From Actinoplanes sandaracinus (GTDB taxonomy: Bacteria > Actinomycetota > Actinomycetes > Mycobacteriales > Micromonosporaceae): a stretch of 64,000 bases of DNA. Each line of letters opens with the position of its first letter. Positions within the stretch are counted from its first letter, which is position 1. The notes below the pieces were generated by a model. It was not told the origin of the DNA. It searched no databases and saw only the letters and a program-made list of their open reading frames with translations. The DNA is taken from positions 346,909 through 410,908 of the forward strand of contig NZ_JASCTH010000001.1 of NCBI RefSeq assembly GCF_030009775.1. The letters run 5' to 3'. The position numbers and the translations under genes were made by a program. This document shows, piece after piece, positions 54,121 to 62,397 of this stretch.

Positions 54121-55200
54121 TCAGTCGTTGACGATCACTTGGCGGATCACGTCGCCGCTGCCCAGAGCGACCAGCGCCTCGTCCACCTGGTCCAGGCGGA
54201 GCCGACGGCTGATCATGCCCTCGATGTCGAGGCGGCCGGCCCGCCACAGCGCCAGCAGGCGCGGGAAGTCGCGGTGCGGCTCGGCCGAGCCGTAGAGCGA
54301 CGGCAGGATCCGCTTGCCCTCGAAGAGCAGCTCGAACGGGCTGAACTCGACCTGGTCCTCGGCGCGGCCGGCGCCGACGACGATCACGGCGCCGCCGCGG
54401 CGGCAGGCGGTCCAGGCGGTGCGCAGCGTCTGCGGTACGGCCACCACGTCGAAAGCGTGGTCGAAGCCCTCCGGAACCACCTCCATCTGCAGGTCGCTCA
54501 GCTCGTCGGGGCCGGCCGTGTGGGTGGCGCCGAACCGCCGGGCCAGCTCGTGCCGAGCGGGCACCGTGTCGACGGCGACGATGACGGCCGCCCCGGCGAG
54601 CCGGGCGCCCTGGATCGCGGCGATGCCGACCCCGCCGCAGCCGATCACCACGACGGTGTCGCCGGGCCGCACCTGGGCCGTGTTGATCACCGCGCCGACA
54701 CCGGTGGTGACGCCGCAGCCGATCAGGGCGGCCACCTCGTACGGCACGTCGTCGTCGATCCGCACGGCGCCGGCCCGGGGCACCACCATCTCCTCGGCGA
54801 ACGAGCCGCACCCGGCCATGCCGAAGACGGGCAGATCGCCGGCGCTGAACCGGGGCATCACGTAGCCGGCCATCACGTGCGTCATGCACAGGTAGGGCTC
54901 GTTGCGCCGGCAGTGCGTGCAGGCGCCGCAGGCGGGCAGCCAGTTGACCGCGACCCGGTCGCCGGGTGCGAGATCGTCGACGCCGTCGCCGATCTCGATG
55001 ACGTCGCCGGCGGCCTCGTGGCCGAGCACCGCGGGCACGGGCTGGGGCAGGCCGCCCCGCATGGCGGACAGGTCGGAGTGGCAGACGCCGGAGGCGCGGA
55101 CCCGCAGGCGCACCTCGCCGGGGCCTGGACCGATGACGGTGACGTCGTCGCGGAGGTCGAGTTTCTCGTCCCCGATCGTGTGCAGCACGGCCGCGCGCAT
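54121..55200 (-). CDS. Zinc-dependent alcohol dehydrogenase (MDR) of the steroid block
   Basis: 359 residues. Catalytic-zinc residues in SGVCHSDLS, GHEAAGDV and a downstream GCGVTTG; structural zinc Cys in ACGACTHCRRNEPYLC; NAD-binding VVIGCGGVGIAAIQGA. It is first in a two-gene unit with the F420 oxidoreductase. The promoter carries a perfect KstR-type palindrome, so steroid-responsive expression is likely. The alcohol substrate is unknown. Confidence 0.9.
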   Translation of the reverse strand: MRAAVLHTIGDEKLDLRDDVTVIGPGPGEVRLRVRASGVCHSDLSAMRGGLPQPVPAVLGHEAAGDVIEIGDGVDDLAPGDRVAVNWLPACGACTHCRRNEPYLCMTHVMAGYVMPRFSAGDLPVFGMAGCGSFAEEMVVPRAGAVRIDDDVPYEVAALIGCGVTTGVGAVINTAQVRPGDTVVVIGCGGVGIAAIQGARLAGAAVIVAVDTVPARHELARRFGATHTAGPDELSDLQMEVVPEGFDHAFDVVAVPQTLRTAWTACRRGGAVIVVGAGRAEDQVEFSPFELLFEGKRILPSLYGSAEPHRDFPRLLALWRAGRLDIEGMISRRLRLDQVDEALVALGSGDVIRQVIVND

Positions 55201-55218
55201 ACCGGTACCCCCTCAAAA

Positions 55219-55234
55219 GTAGAACGCGTTCTAC
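55219..55234. promoter_or_regulatory. KstR-type operator upstream of the alcohol dehydrogenase
   Basis: The perfect 16-bp palindrome GTAGAACGCGTTCTAC contains TAGAACGCGTTCTA, an exact match to the published KstR consensus TnnAACnnGTTnnA. It lies 19 bp upstream of the start at 55200. Confidence 0.8.
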
Positions 55235-55256
55235 GCTAACCACGCGGGGTGCACCA

Positions 55257-55270
55257 AGCAAGCGTTTGGT
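55257..55270. promoter_or_regulatory. KstR2-type operator at the kstR2 promoter
   Basis: AGCAAGCGTTTGGT matches AnCAAGnnCTTGnT at all but one position, just before the kstR2-like coding region. This predicts autoregulation. Confidence 0.75.
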
Positions 55271-55289
55271 GACGGGACATAATCGGCCG

Positions 55290-55880
55290 GTGACGAATGC
55301 GAAAAGCCCGTCCGAGCGGCGCGCGCATCTGGTTCGGCTGGCCGGGGACCTCTTCGCCGAGAAGGGGTTCCGGGCCACCACGGTGCGGGAGATCGCCGAC
55401 GCCGCCGGGATCCTGTCCGGAAGCCTCTACCACCACTTCGACTCCAAGGAGTCGATCGGGGACGAGATCCTCAGCGCCTTCCTCGAAGACGTCCTGGCTG
55501 GTTACCGGGAAGCGATACGGGAGACGGCCGACCCTCGGACCGCGATCGAGCAGATCGTCCGGTCCAGCACCGCCACGCTGGGCCGGCACCGCGCCGCGCT
55601 GACGATGCTGCAGAACGACTGGAACTACTTCAGCGGGCAGCCCCGGTTCGCGTACCTGCGCACCGCCATGAAGGAGATCGAGCAGACCTGGATCGACCAG
55701 TTGGAGCGCGGCAAACAGACCGGGCAGTTCCGGGCCGACCTGGACGCGCGCCTGACCTACCGGCTGCTCCGCGACATCCTCTGGCTGCCCACCTCGTGGC
55801 GGCCCTCGGCGACCTGGAGCACCGAGCAGATCGTCGACGGTCTGCTCCGACTCCTTTTCGACGGCATCACGGTGCCGTAG
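55290..55880 (+). CDS. kstR2: KstR2-like TetR repressor
   Basis: About 196 residues. The HTH region FAEKGFRATTVREIADAAGI then LSGSLYHHFDSKE is nearly that of mycobacterial KstR2, and the ligand domain shares QPRFAYLR, MKEIEQTWIDQL and DLDARLTYRLLRDILW. KstR2 represses the genes for steroid C/D-ring breakdown and is released by HIP-CoA. GTG 55290 was chosen because a start at 55266 or 55269 would lie inside the operator. It is divergent from the alcohol dehydrogenase. Confidence 0.88.
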   Translation: MTNAKSPSERRAHLVRLAGDLFAEKGFRATTVREIADAAGILSGSLYHHFDSKESIGDEILSAFLEDVLAGYREAIRETADPRTAIEQIVRSSTATLGRHRAALTMLQNDWNYFSGQPRFAYLRTAMKEIEQTWIDQLERGKQTGQFRADLDARLTYRLLRDILWLPTSWRPSATWSTEQIVDGLLRLLFDGITVP

Positions 55881-55887
55881 CCTCCCA

Positions 55888-55901
55888 AGCAAGCGCTTGG
55901 T
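55888..55901. promoter_or_regulatory. KstR2-type operator of the SDR operon
   Basis: AGCAAGCGCTTGGT is an exact match to AnCAAGnnCTTGnT, 7 bp past the kstR2 stop and 54 bp before the SDR start. Confidence 0.85.
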
Positions 55902-55955
55902 CTCCGCCGGTTGTCCACTCGGCCGGCCGGAGAAACCCTGCACCGGGAGGACGCG

Positions 55956-56717
55956 ATGGGGCGGCTGGACGGCAAGGTTGCACTGATCACCGGCGGGGCG
56001 CGCGGCATGGGCAAGGCCCACGCCCGGCACTTCGCCGCCGAGGGGGCACGCGTGGTCATCGGCGACGTGCTCGACGACAAGGGCCGGGCGGTCGCCGACG
56101 GCCTCGGCGCCGACAGATGCCGATTCGTGCACCACGACGTGACCAGCGAGGACGACTGGTCGGCGGCCGTCGAGGCGACCGTCGCGGCGTTCGGCCGGGT
56201 CGACGTGCTGGTCAACAACGCGGGCATCCTGCGGCACGCGCCCGTCACCGAGATGGACGCGGCCGAGTTCCGGCAGGTCATCGAGGTGAACCTGGTCGGC
56301 ACGTGGCTCGGCATCCGCCAGGTGGCGCCCGCGATGGTCAGCGTCGGCGGCGGCTCGATCGTCAACATCTCGTCCATCGAAGGATTCGCCGGGGCGGCCG
56401 GGCTCTCCGCGTACAGCGCCAGCAAGTTCGGCGTCCGCGGCCTCACCCGGTCGGCCGCGCAGGAACTGGGGCCGCTCGGGATCCGGGTCAACTCGGTGCA
56501 CCCCGGTGGCGTGATGACGTCGATGGCGCTCGCCGCGGCACAGACCATGACCGGCGTCGACCCCGGCGGGTTCCTGAAATCGCTGCCGATCGCGCGGTTC
56601 GCCGAACCGGTGGAGATCTCCCGGCTGGTCGCGTTCCTCGCCTCCGACGAGGCGTCCTACACGACCGGCGCCGAGTTCCTCGCCGACGGCGGCCTGCTCA
56701 GCGGCCCGGGGTACTGA
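55956..56717 (+). CDS. SDR oxidoreductase, hydroxysteroid-dehydrogenase-like
   Basis: 253 residues. The coenzyme motif is TGGARGMGKAHARHFAAEGA; NNAGIL, the catalytic Ser in SIVNISSIEGFAG and YSASKFGV (YxxxK) are all present. It resembles the 3-alpha/20-beta-hydroxysteroid dehydrogenase group of actinobacteria. ATG 55956 follows GGGAGG. It is the first gene of the operon controlled by the site at 55888. Confidence 0.88.
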   Translation: MGRLDGKVALITGGARGMGKAHARHFAAEGARVVIGDVLDDKGRAVADGLGADRCRFVHHDVTSEDDWSAAVEATVAAFGRVDVLVNNAGILRHAPVTEMDAAEFRQVIEVNLVGTWLGIRQVAPAMVSVGGGSIVNISSIEGFAGAAGLSAYSASKFGVRGLTRSAAQELGPLGIRVNSVHPGGVMTSMALAAAQTMTGVDPGGFLKSLPIARFAEPVEISRLVAFLASDEASYTTGAEFLADGGLLSGPGY

Positions 56718-56719
56718 TC

Positions 56720-57631
56720 ATGGGAAGCCTGGACGGGCGGGTCGCGATCGTGACCGGGGCCGGGCAGGGGCTCGGGGCGGCCGAAGCCCGCGCTCTCGCC
56801 GCCGCGGGAGCGCGGGTGGTCCTCAACGATCTTCCCGGGCCCGCGCTGGACGCGGTCGTCGAGCGGATCCGGGCCGCGGGCGGCGAGGCCGCCGCCTGCC
56901 CCGGCGACGTCGCCGACTGGGCGGGCGGCGAAGCCCTGGTCACGACCGCCGTCGAGCGTTTCGGCGGCCTCGACATCCTGGTCAACAACGCCGGCGTGCT
57001 GCGCGACCGGATGGTCTTCTCGATGTCCGAACAGGAGTGGGACACCGTCATCCGGGTCCACCTGCGCGGCCACTTCGTGACCACCCGGTTCGCCACCGCC
57101 TACTGGCGCGACCGCAGCAAGGCCGACGGCCGCCCGGCCTACGCCCGGATCGTCAACACCGCCTCCGAGGCGTTCCTGCTCGGCTCGGCCGGGCAGCCCA
57201 ACTACGCGGCCGCCAAGGGCGGCATCGTCTCACTCACCCTCGCCACCGCCCGCGGATGCGCGAGATACGGGGTACGGGCTAACGCGATCTGTCCACGAGC
57301 ACGCACCGCCATGACCGGCGACCTGATGGGCCCCGCCCCCGACGGGCCCGACCCGATGGCGCCGGAACGGGTCGCCCCGCTGGTCGTGCACCTCGCCGGG
57401 CCGGCCGGCGAACGGATCACCGGCGAGGTGTTCGTGGTGCACAGCGACGTGGTCGCGGTCCTCGGGCCGCCCACCGTGCGGGCGGCCTTCCACGCGGCGA
57501 CCGGCCACTGGACGGCGGCCGAACTCGACGCGGCGCTGGGCACCCTGTTCGCCGAGGAGCCGCCCCGGCCCGGATTCGTCTGCGAGGAGACACTCCCTCT
57601 GGCGGCGGCCACCTTCGGCGAGCCGTCATGA
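56720..57631 (+). CDS. SDR oxidoreductase of the Rv3548c type
   Basis: 303 residues. Coenzyme motif TGAGQGLGAAEARALAAAGA, NNAGVLRDRMVFSMSEQEWD and active site PNYAAAKGGI (YxxxK) are present. The C-terminal extension makes it clearly longer than a usual SDR, as in M. tuberculosis Rv3548c of the KstR2 regulon (about 304 residues). It probably works on a C/D-ring CoA intermediate. It starts 2 nt after the previous stop and overlaps the next gene by 4 nt. Confidence 0.88.
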   Translation: MGSLDGRVAIVTGAGQGLGAAEARALAAAGARVVLNDLPGPALDAVVERIRAAGGEAAACPGDVADWAGGEALVTTAVERFGGLDILVNNAGVLRDRMVFSMSEQEWDTVIRVHLRGHFVTTRFATAYWRDRSKADGRPAYARIVNTASEAFLLGSAGQPNYAAAKGGIVSLTLATARGCARYGVRANAICPRARTAMTGDLMGPAPDGPDPMAPERVAPLVVHLAGPAGERITGEVFVVHSDVVAVLGPPTVRAAFHAATGHWTAAELDAALGTLFAEEPPRPGFVCEETLPLAAATFGEPS

Positions 57632-58080
57632 ACCATCGGGAGACGGTCACGATGACACCCGGCGAAGTGGGGGCGCTTCTGGCGTACGCCCGGAAGGTCC
57701 AGATCGCCACCATCAACCCGGACGGGACGCCGCACCTGGTGACCATGTTCTTCGGTCTGGCCGGAGGCCGGATCGCGTTCTGGACCTACCGGACCTCGCA
57801 GAAGGCTCGCAACCTGGCCCGCGACCGGCGGCTGACCTGCCTCGTCGAGGACGGCGAGGACTACTTCGCCCTGCGCGGCGCCCAGGTCAACGGCGTGGTC
57901 GAACCGATCGACGATCTGGCCGGCGTCACGGAGGTGGGTCGCCTGATCGCCGCGCGGATGCCGGACGTGCCGCCGGACGCCCTCGACGCGTACGTCACGC
58001 ACGCCGCCCGGAAGCGGACCGCCTACCTGGTCGAACCGGTGCGGGTGGCCAGCTGGGACCACCGCAAGCTCCTGCCCTGA
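57628..58080 (+). CDS. PPOX-class F420-dependent oxidoreductase
   Basis: 150 residues with the split-barrel pattern of pyridoxamine-5'-phosphate-oxidase-like proteins: VQIATINPDGTPHLVTMFFG, IAFWTYRTSQKARNLARDRR and LTCLVEDGEDYFALRGAQVN. Actinobacterial members bind F420 or flavin. Its start overlaps the SDR stop, so it belongs to the same KstR2-type operon. The reaction is unknown. Confidence 0.85.
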   Translation: MNHRETVTMTPGEVGALLAYARKVQIATINPDGTPHLVTMFFGLAGGRIAFWTYRTSQKARNLARDRRLTCLVEDGEDYFALRGAQVNGVVEPIDDLAGVTEVGRLIAARMPDVPPDALDAYVTHAARKRTAYLVEPVRVASWDHRKLLP

Positions 58081-58097
58081 GAAAGGGAGCCGTCGCG

Positions 58098-58268
58098 GTG
58101 CCCGGGACGCCGTTCTCCACCGAGGACGACGCGGCCCTCAAGCCCGCGTACGAATCGGCGGAGAACTCCCTGACGGCCGGCCCCGGAAACGGTCATAGAC
58201 TGATCGCCGGCCGATCGAGGAACGGGGAGGACCGTCGTGGCAGCTACACCCGCGGGCCGGCCCCGTGA
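58098..58268 (+). CDS. Small ORF between the PPOX and TetR genes
   Basis: 56 codons from GTG 58098, with GGGAG upstream, beginning PGTPFSTEDDAALKPAYES. The 3' end overlaps the start of the TetR gene. I do not recognise it; it may be a gene fragment or noise. Confidence 0.25.
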   Translation: MPGTPFSTEDDAALKPAYESAENSLTAGPGNGHRLIAGRSRNGEDRRGSYTRGPAP

Positions 58269-58836
58269 CCCCGAGGTCGACGAGCGGATCACCCGCGCGG
58301 CGGCCGAGGTCTACGGCGCCGAGGGCTGGGCGCGGTTCTCCGTCGACGCCGTCGCCCGCCGTGCGGGCGTCGGCAAGGCCTCGATCTACCTCCGGTGGCC
58401 CAACAAGGAGGCGTTGCTGGCGGCCGCGCTCGCCACCCGCCTCGCCGGCGTCCGGGACATCGACACCGGTTCGGTACGCGACGACCTCGTCGCCCTGGCC
58501 GGTCAGGTGCTGCACGCCTTCCTCGACGAGTCCGGCGGGGCGATGCTGCGGCTGATGCTCGAGGTGGAGAGCCTCCCGGCCGGGCAGGAACACCTCGACC
58601 GGTTCCTGCAGTCCCAGGCGGCGGCCGCCCGGGCGATCGTGCACCGCGGCATCGACCGGGGGCAGCTCAGCGGGGACACCAGCGTGACCCTGCTGCTGAA
58701 CACGATCAGCGGGGGCGCTCTCAACCACGCCCTGACCACTCCGGCCCGGTTGCGGGCCAAGGTCGCGGCCGGCGCCGACCGCTACGCCGAGGAACTGGTC
58801 GACTTCGTGCTGGCCTCGGTCACCGTTCCCAGTTGA
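58237..58836 (+). CDS. TetR-family regulator
   Basis: 199 residues with a typical HTH (VYGAEGWARFSVDAVARRAG then VGKASIYLRWPNKE) and a helical ligand domain. GTG 58237 has GGGGAGGA upstream. It is convergent with the metallo-hydrolase gene, whose promoter carries a strong 27-bp palindrome (59907-59933). That palindrome is a plausible operator for this protein. The ligand is unknown. Confidence 0.88.
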   Translation: MAATPAGRPRDPEVDERITRAAAEVYGAEGWARFSVDAVARRAGVGKASIYLRWPNKEALLAAALATRLAGVRDIDTGSVRDDLVALAGQVLHAFLDESGGAMLRLMLEVESLPAGQEHLDRFLQSQAAAARAIVHRGIDRGQLSGDTSVTLLLNTISGGALNHALTTPARLRAKVAAGADRYAEELVDFVLASVTVPS

Positions 58837-58852
58837 CGCCGGCGGGCTGCGG

Positions 58853-59896
58853 TCACCGGTCCAGGCTGACGGCGGCGACCAGGCGCGGGTTGCCGTCCGG
58901 GCCGGGCCGGTAGGCCAGGTCGCCGGAGCGAACCAGCAACTCGACGTGCGCGGCGGTCTCGGCGACCGCGCCGACGAGCATCGGCCCGATTTCGGCCCAC
59001 GGCCGAGACCAGGTCAGAGCGCTCGCCACCTCCCAGATCGTCGCGGAGCCCAGCCGGTCGACGGCGGCCATGATCTCCCGGCACCGCTCCCGGTGGTGCT
59101 GGTCGAGCTCGGCGGCCCGCGCCGCGATGCCACGGAACCGCCACTCGTGGCCGGGCAGCGCCTCGCAGTCGTCATAGGCGGCGACCTTCTCCAGCGACTC
59201 CAGGTATCGCCCGAGCGGGTCGTCGCCACCGCTGATCTGCAGACCGATGTTGGGGCTGATCCGGGGCAGCACATGGTCGCCGGTGAGGAGCATCTGCGCG
59301 TCGGCGTCCAGCAGGCACAGGTGGCCGGGGGTGTGCCCGGGTGTCCAGATCGCCCGCAGACGGCGACCGGCCAGCGGAACCAGGTCGCCGTCGTCGAGCA
59401 TCACGTCCGCGTCGGCGAGCGGAGCGAACAGCACGTCGACCGCGGCGCCGAAGACGCCCAGCAGGCCGGCGATCTCGGCTTCCGGCACGTGCAGGTCACG
59501 CAGGAAGCCGCTCAGCGCCACGCTCGGCTCGGCGGCGCGGTCCCGCAGCATCGACTCCCGCTCGGCCGGGTGCATGGCCACCCAGGCGCCGGAGGCGTCC
59601 CGCAGGCGGGCGGTGAGGCCGTGGTGGTCGGGGTGCACGTGGGTGAGCACCACGCCGGTCACGTCGGCGGCGGTCGCTCCCGCGACCGCCAGGCCGGCTG
59701 CCAGGGCGTCCCAGCCGCGGTCGCTGTCCCAGCCGGGGTCGACCACGACCAGCCCGTCGTCGCCGGGGATCAGATAGCTCAACGTGTAGCGGAGCGGGTT
59801 CTTCGGGATCGGCACCGGAACGGACACCACGCCACCGGCGAGCTTCTCCACCGGCGGCATGGTCTTGGCCTGCCAGGAGGCCTGCTGCACGTTCAT
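58853..59896 (-). CDS. Metallo-beta-lactamase-fold hydrolase
   Basis: 347 residues. Metal motifs are THVHPDHHGL (HxHxDH), the Asp of LTGDHVLP and the His residues of TPGHTPGHL and EALPGHEWRF. The C-terminal extra domain is helical and winged, as in MBL-fold thioesterase/glyoxalase-like hydrolases. Position in the steroid block and a TetR partner hint at a CoA-thioester or lactone substrate, which is only an inference. Confidence 0.88.
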   Translation of the reverse strand: MNVQQASWQAKTMPPVEKLAGGVVSVPVPIPKNPLRYTLSYLIPGDDGLVVVDPGWDSDRGWDALAAGLAVAGATAADVTGVVLTHVHPDHHGLTARLRDASGAWVAMHPAERESMLRDRAAEPSVALSGFLRDLHVPEAEIAGLLGVFGAAVDVLFAPLADADVMLDDGDLVPLAGRRLRAIWTPGHTPGHLCLLDADAQMLLTGDHVLPRISPNIGLQISGGDDPLGRYLESLEKVAAYDDCEALPGHEWRFRGIAARAAELDQHHRERCREIMAAVDRLGSATIWEVASALTWSRPWAEIGPMLVGAVAETAAHVELLVRSGDLAYRPGPDGNPRLVAAVSLDR

Positions 59897-59906
59897 CCCG
59901 AACCCC

Positions 59907-59933
59907 TTTCCTAGACGGAAGCCGTCTAGGAAA
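59907..59933. promoter_or_regulatory. 27-bp near-perfect palindrome upstream of the MBL-fold gene
   Basis: TTTCCTAGACGG, spacer AAG, then the exact complement. It lies 10 bp upstream of the ATG at 59896. Such long symmetry is typical of a TetR operator. Confidence 0.75.
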
Positions 59934-60069
59934 GCGACGATATCGTGAACGCCACCCGTTCAGCAATCACCCACCCCAGCCGTAGCCCACGCACCCCGAA
60001 CCGCCGCCGCGACACGCCCGGCGACGGCTGAGGGCTGGCGTCACAGTCGGGCAGGGGTGGGGTGGGCGG

Positions 60070-61578
60070 CTACATCATCTCCTCGGTGGTGGGGATGAGG
60101 ACCGTCTTGAGTTCGGTGTAGGCCTCGATGGAGGTGCGCCCACCCTCACGGCCCAGCCCGGACTGGCCGAAGCCACCGAAGGCCGCATGCGGTTCGAGCT
60201 GGTAGCCGTTGACGCCGACGGTGCCGGCCCGGACCGCTTTGGTCAGGCGCATGGCCCGCTTCACGTCGCTGGTCCAGACCGTGGCTGCCAGGCCGTACGT
60301 GGTGTCGTTGGCGAGGCGGACCGCCTCGTCCTCCTCGGTGAACGGGACGACGGCCAGGACCGGACCGAAGATCTCCTCGCGGGCGATGGTGGCGTCGTTC
60401 GTGACGTCGGCGAAGAGGGTGGGCTGGACGAAGTTGCCGGCCGCGAGTTCGCCGTCGGGGCGGCCGCCGCCACAGACGAGGCGGGCGCCCTCGGTGCGGC
60501 CGCTCTCGATGTAGCCGAGGACCCGGTTCAGCTGCCGCTCGTTGATCAGCGGCGAGGCGGTGGTCTCCGGGTGGAACGGGTCGCCGTAGGTGACCAGGGC
60601 AGCCATGCCCTCGGCGATGGCGAGGAACTCGTCGTAGACGTCGCGGTGCACCAGGGCGCGGGTGTGCGCGACGCAGGCCTGGCCGGACAGGCCCATGGTG
60701 ACGGTGCCCATCGTGGTGGCGGCGGCCGCGTAGACGTCGGCGTCCGGGAAGACCAGGGACGGGCTCTTGCCGCCGAGTTCGAGGCTGGTGCGCTTGATGC
60801 CGTTCGCGGCGGCGGCGAGCACCTTGCGGCCGACGCCGCGGCTGCCGGTGAAGGTGATCTTGTCGACCAGCGGATGGTTGATCAGGGCGTCGCCGGTGGA
60901 CTCGCCGGGGCCGGTGACCACGTTGAGGACGCCCGGCGGCAGGCCGGCCTCCTCGAGGATGCGCACCAGGCGCAGCGCGGAGAAGGTGGCGTACTCGGAC
61001 GGCTTGAGCACCACGGTGCAGCCCATGGCCAGGGCGGGGGCGAGTTTCTGGGCGGCCAGCAGCAGCGGGCCGTTCCACGGGATGACCGCCGCGACCACAC
61101 CGATCGGCTCCCGCAGGGTAAGCACCAGGTGGTCGCCGCCCTGATAGCCGGGAAGGGTCTCGCCACCGAGTTTGTCGATCCAGCCGGCGTGGTGGTCGAA
61201 GACGTCGGCGACGCACTCGACCGACATCGCGTACGTCTCCCCGAAGCTCACCGGCACCCCGTTGTCCAGGGCGACCAGGGTCTGCAGCTCGTCGGCGTGA
61301 GCGCGGATCCCGTCGGCGATCCGGCGCAGCACCCGGATGCGCTCCTTGGCGCGGGCGCGCGGCCACGGGCCCTCGTCGAAGGCGGTGCGCGCGGCCCGCA
61401 CGGCGGCGTCCACATCGGCGGCGGTGGCGATGGCGAACGTGCCGACCTCTTCAGCGGTGGCGGGGTGATGGTGGCTCCAGGTGCGCCCGTCGGCGGCCGG
61501 GCGCCACCCGCCGTCGATCAGCAGCTCACCGCCGGCCAGGCCGACCTCGTCACGCTTCGCCTTGATCGACAGCACCAT
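60070..61578 (-). CDS. Aldehyde dehydrogenase family protein
   Basis: 502 residues with all ALDH hallmarks: VVAAVIPWNGPLLLAAQKLA, TFTGSRGVGRKV, TSLELGGKSPSLVF and the catalytic Cys in LSGQACVAHTR, then REEIFGPVLAVVPF. It converts an aldehyde to an acid with NAD(P). ATG 61578 has GGAGGT upstream. The KstR-type site at 61597 is right in front of it. Position suggests a role in steroid or side-chain degradation. Confidence 0.9.
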   Translation of the reverse strand: MVLSIKAKRDEVGLAGGELLIDGGWRPAADGRTWSHHHPATAEEVGTFAIATAADVDAAVRAARTAFDEGPWPRARAKERIRVLRRIADGIRAHADELQTLVALDNGVPVSFGETYAMSVECVADVFDHHAGWIDKLGGETLPGYQGGDHLVLTLREPIGVVAAVIPWNGPLLLAAQKLAPALAMGCTVVLKPSEYATFSALRLVRILEEAGLPPGVLNVVTGPGESTGDALINHPLVDKITFTGSRGVGRKVLAAAANGIKRTSLELGGKSPSLVFPDADVYAAAATTMGTVTMGLSGQACVAHTRALVHRDVYDEFLAIAEGMAALVTYGDPFHPETTASPLINERQLNRVLGYIESGRTEGARLVCGGGRPDGELAAGNFVQPTLFADVTNDATIAREEIFGPVLAVVPFTEEDEAVRLANDTTYGLAATVWTSDVKRAMRLTKAVRAGTVGVNGYQLEPHAAFGGFGQSGLGREGGRTSIEAYTELKTVLIPTTEEMM

Positions 61579-61596
61579 GGCGCACCTCCAGGAAAT

Positions 61597-61610
61597 TGGA
61601 ACGCGTTCTA
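61597..61610. promoter_or_regulatory. KstR-type operator upstream of the aldehyde dehydrogenase
   Basis: TGGAACGCGTTCTA fits TnnAACnnGTTnnA exactly. It overlaps the stop codon of the upstream SDR gene (61608-61610). Confidence 0.75.
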
Positions 61611-62348
61611 TTTCTGCGCACGGTACGCCGTGTCCCGGAGGTCCGCCAGATATGCCGGCCACTCGCCGCCGCCGTGCACGGCCAGGGACGCGCCGCTGAT
61701 GTAGCCGGCGAGCGGGGAGGCGAGCAGCAGACAGGCGCTGGCCACCTCCTCGGCGGCGGCGGGGCGGCCCATCGGCACGGTGCGGGAGACCAGCTCCGGG
61801 GTCACCGCGGAGGCGACCGGGCCGACGACGAGGCTGTTCACCCGCACCCTCGGCGCCCATTCGGCGGCGAGACTGGTGGCGAGGTGGTGCAAGCCCGCCT
61901 TGGCGGCGCCGTAGGCGGCGGTGCCCGGCGACGGCCGGGTGCCGCTGACACTGCCGATCATGAGGATCACCCCGCCGGTGGCCTGCTCACGCATGACCGC
62001 GTTGGCCGCCTGCGAGACGTGCAGCGGAGCGATCAGGTTCAGCTCGATGACCTTGGCGTGCAGTCGTGGCGACGCTGACGCGGCGGGCGCCTCGGGGCCG
62101 CCGCCGGCATTGTTGATCAGCACATCGAGCCGCCCGAACCGGTCGGCCGCGGTCTTGATCAGCATCGCGGCCTGGGCCGGGTCGCGCACGTCGGCCCGCA
62201 CCACGCCGGCGTCCGTGCCGGAGGCGGTGCGGCCGCACACCAGGACGTCGGCGCCGGCCGCCCGGAACGCCCGGGCGATGCTGGCGCCGATGCCGCGGGT
62301 GCCGCCGGTGACCACCACGGCCCGGCCGGCGAAGTCGAGAGGGTCCAT
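61608..62348 (-). CDS. SDR oxidoreductase of the Rv3549c type
   Basis: 246 residues. Coenzyme motif TGGTRGIGASIARAFRAAGA, INNAGGGPEAPA, catalytic Ser in MIGSVSGTRPSP and AYGAAKAGL (YxxxK) are visible. It is divergent from echA20 with a KstR2-type site between, exactly as Rv3549c is placed against echA20 in M. tuberculosis. Start ATG 62348; an earlier start (62375) would overlap the operator. Confidence 0.88.
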   Translation of the reverse strand: MDPLDFAGRAVVVTGGTRGIGASIARAFRAAGADVLVCGRTASGTDAGVVRADVRDPAQAAMLIKTAADRFGRLDVLINNAGGGPEAPAASASPRLHAKVIELNLIAPLHVSQAANAVMREQATGGVILMIGSVSGTRPSPGTAAYGAAKAGLHHLATSLAAEWAPRVRVNSLVVGPVASAVTPELVSRTVPMGRPAAAEEVASACLLLASPLAGYISGASLAVHGGGEWPAYLADLRDTAYRAQK

Positions 62349-62370
62349 ACCCGTCGATGCTAGCCACCCA

Positions 62371-62384
62371 AGCAAGCGCTAGGT
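62371..62384. promoter_or_regulatory. KstR2-type operator between the SDR gene and echA20
   Basis: AGCAAGCGCTAGGT matches AnCAAGnnCTTGnT at all but one position, in the 49-bp divergent intergenic region. Confidence 0.75.
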
Positions 62385-62397
62385 TAGCCTCGCAGTC

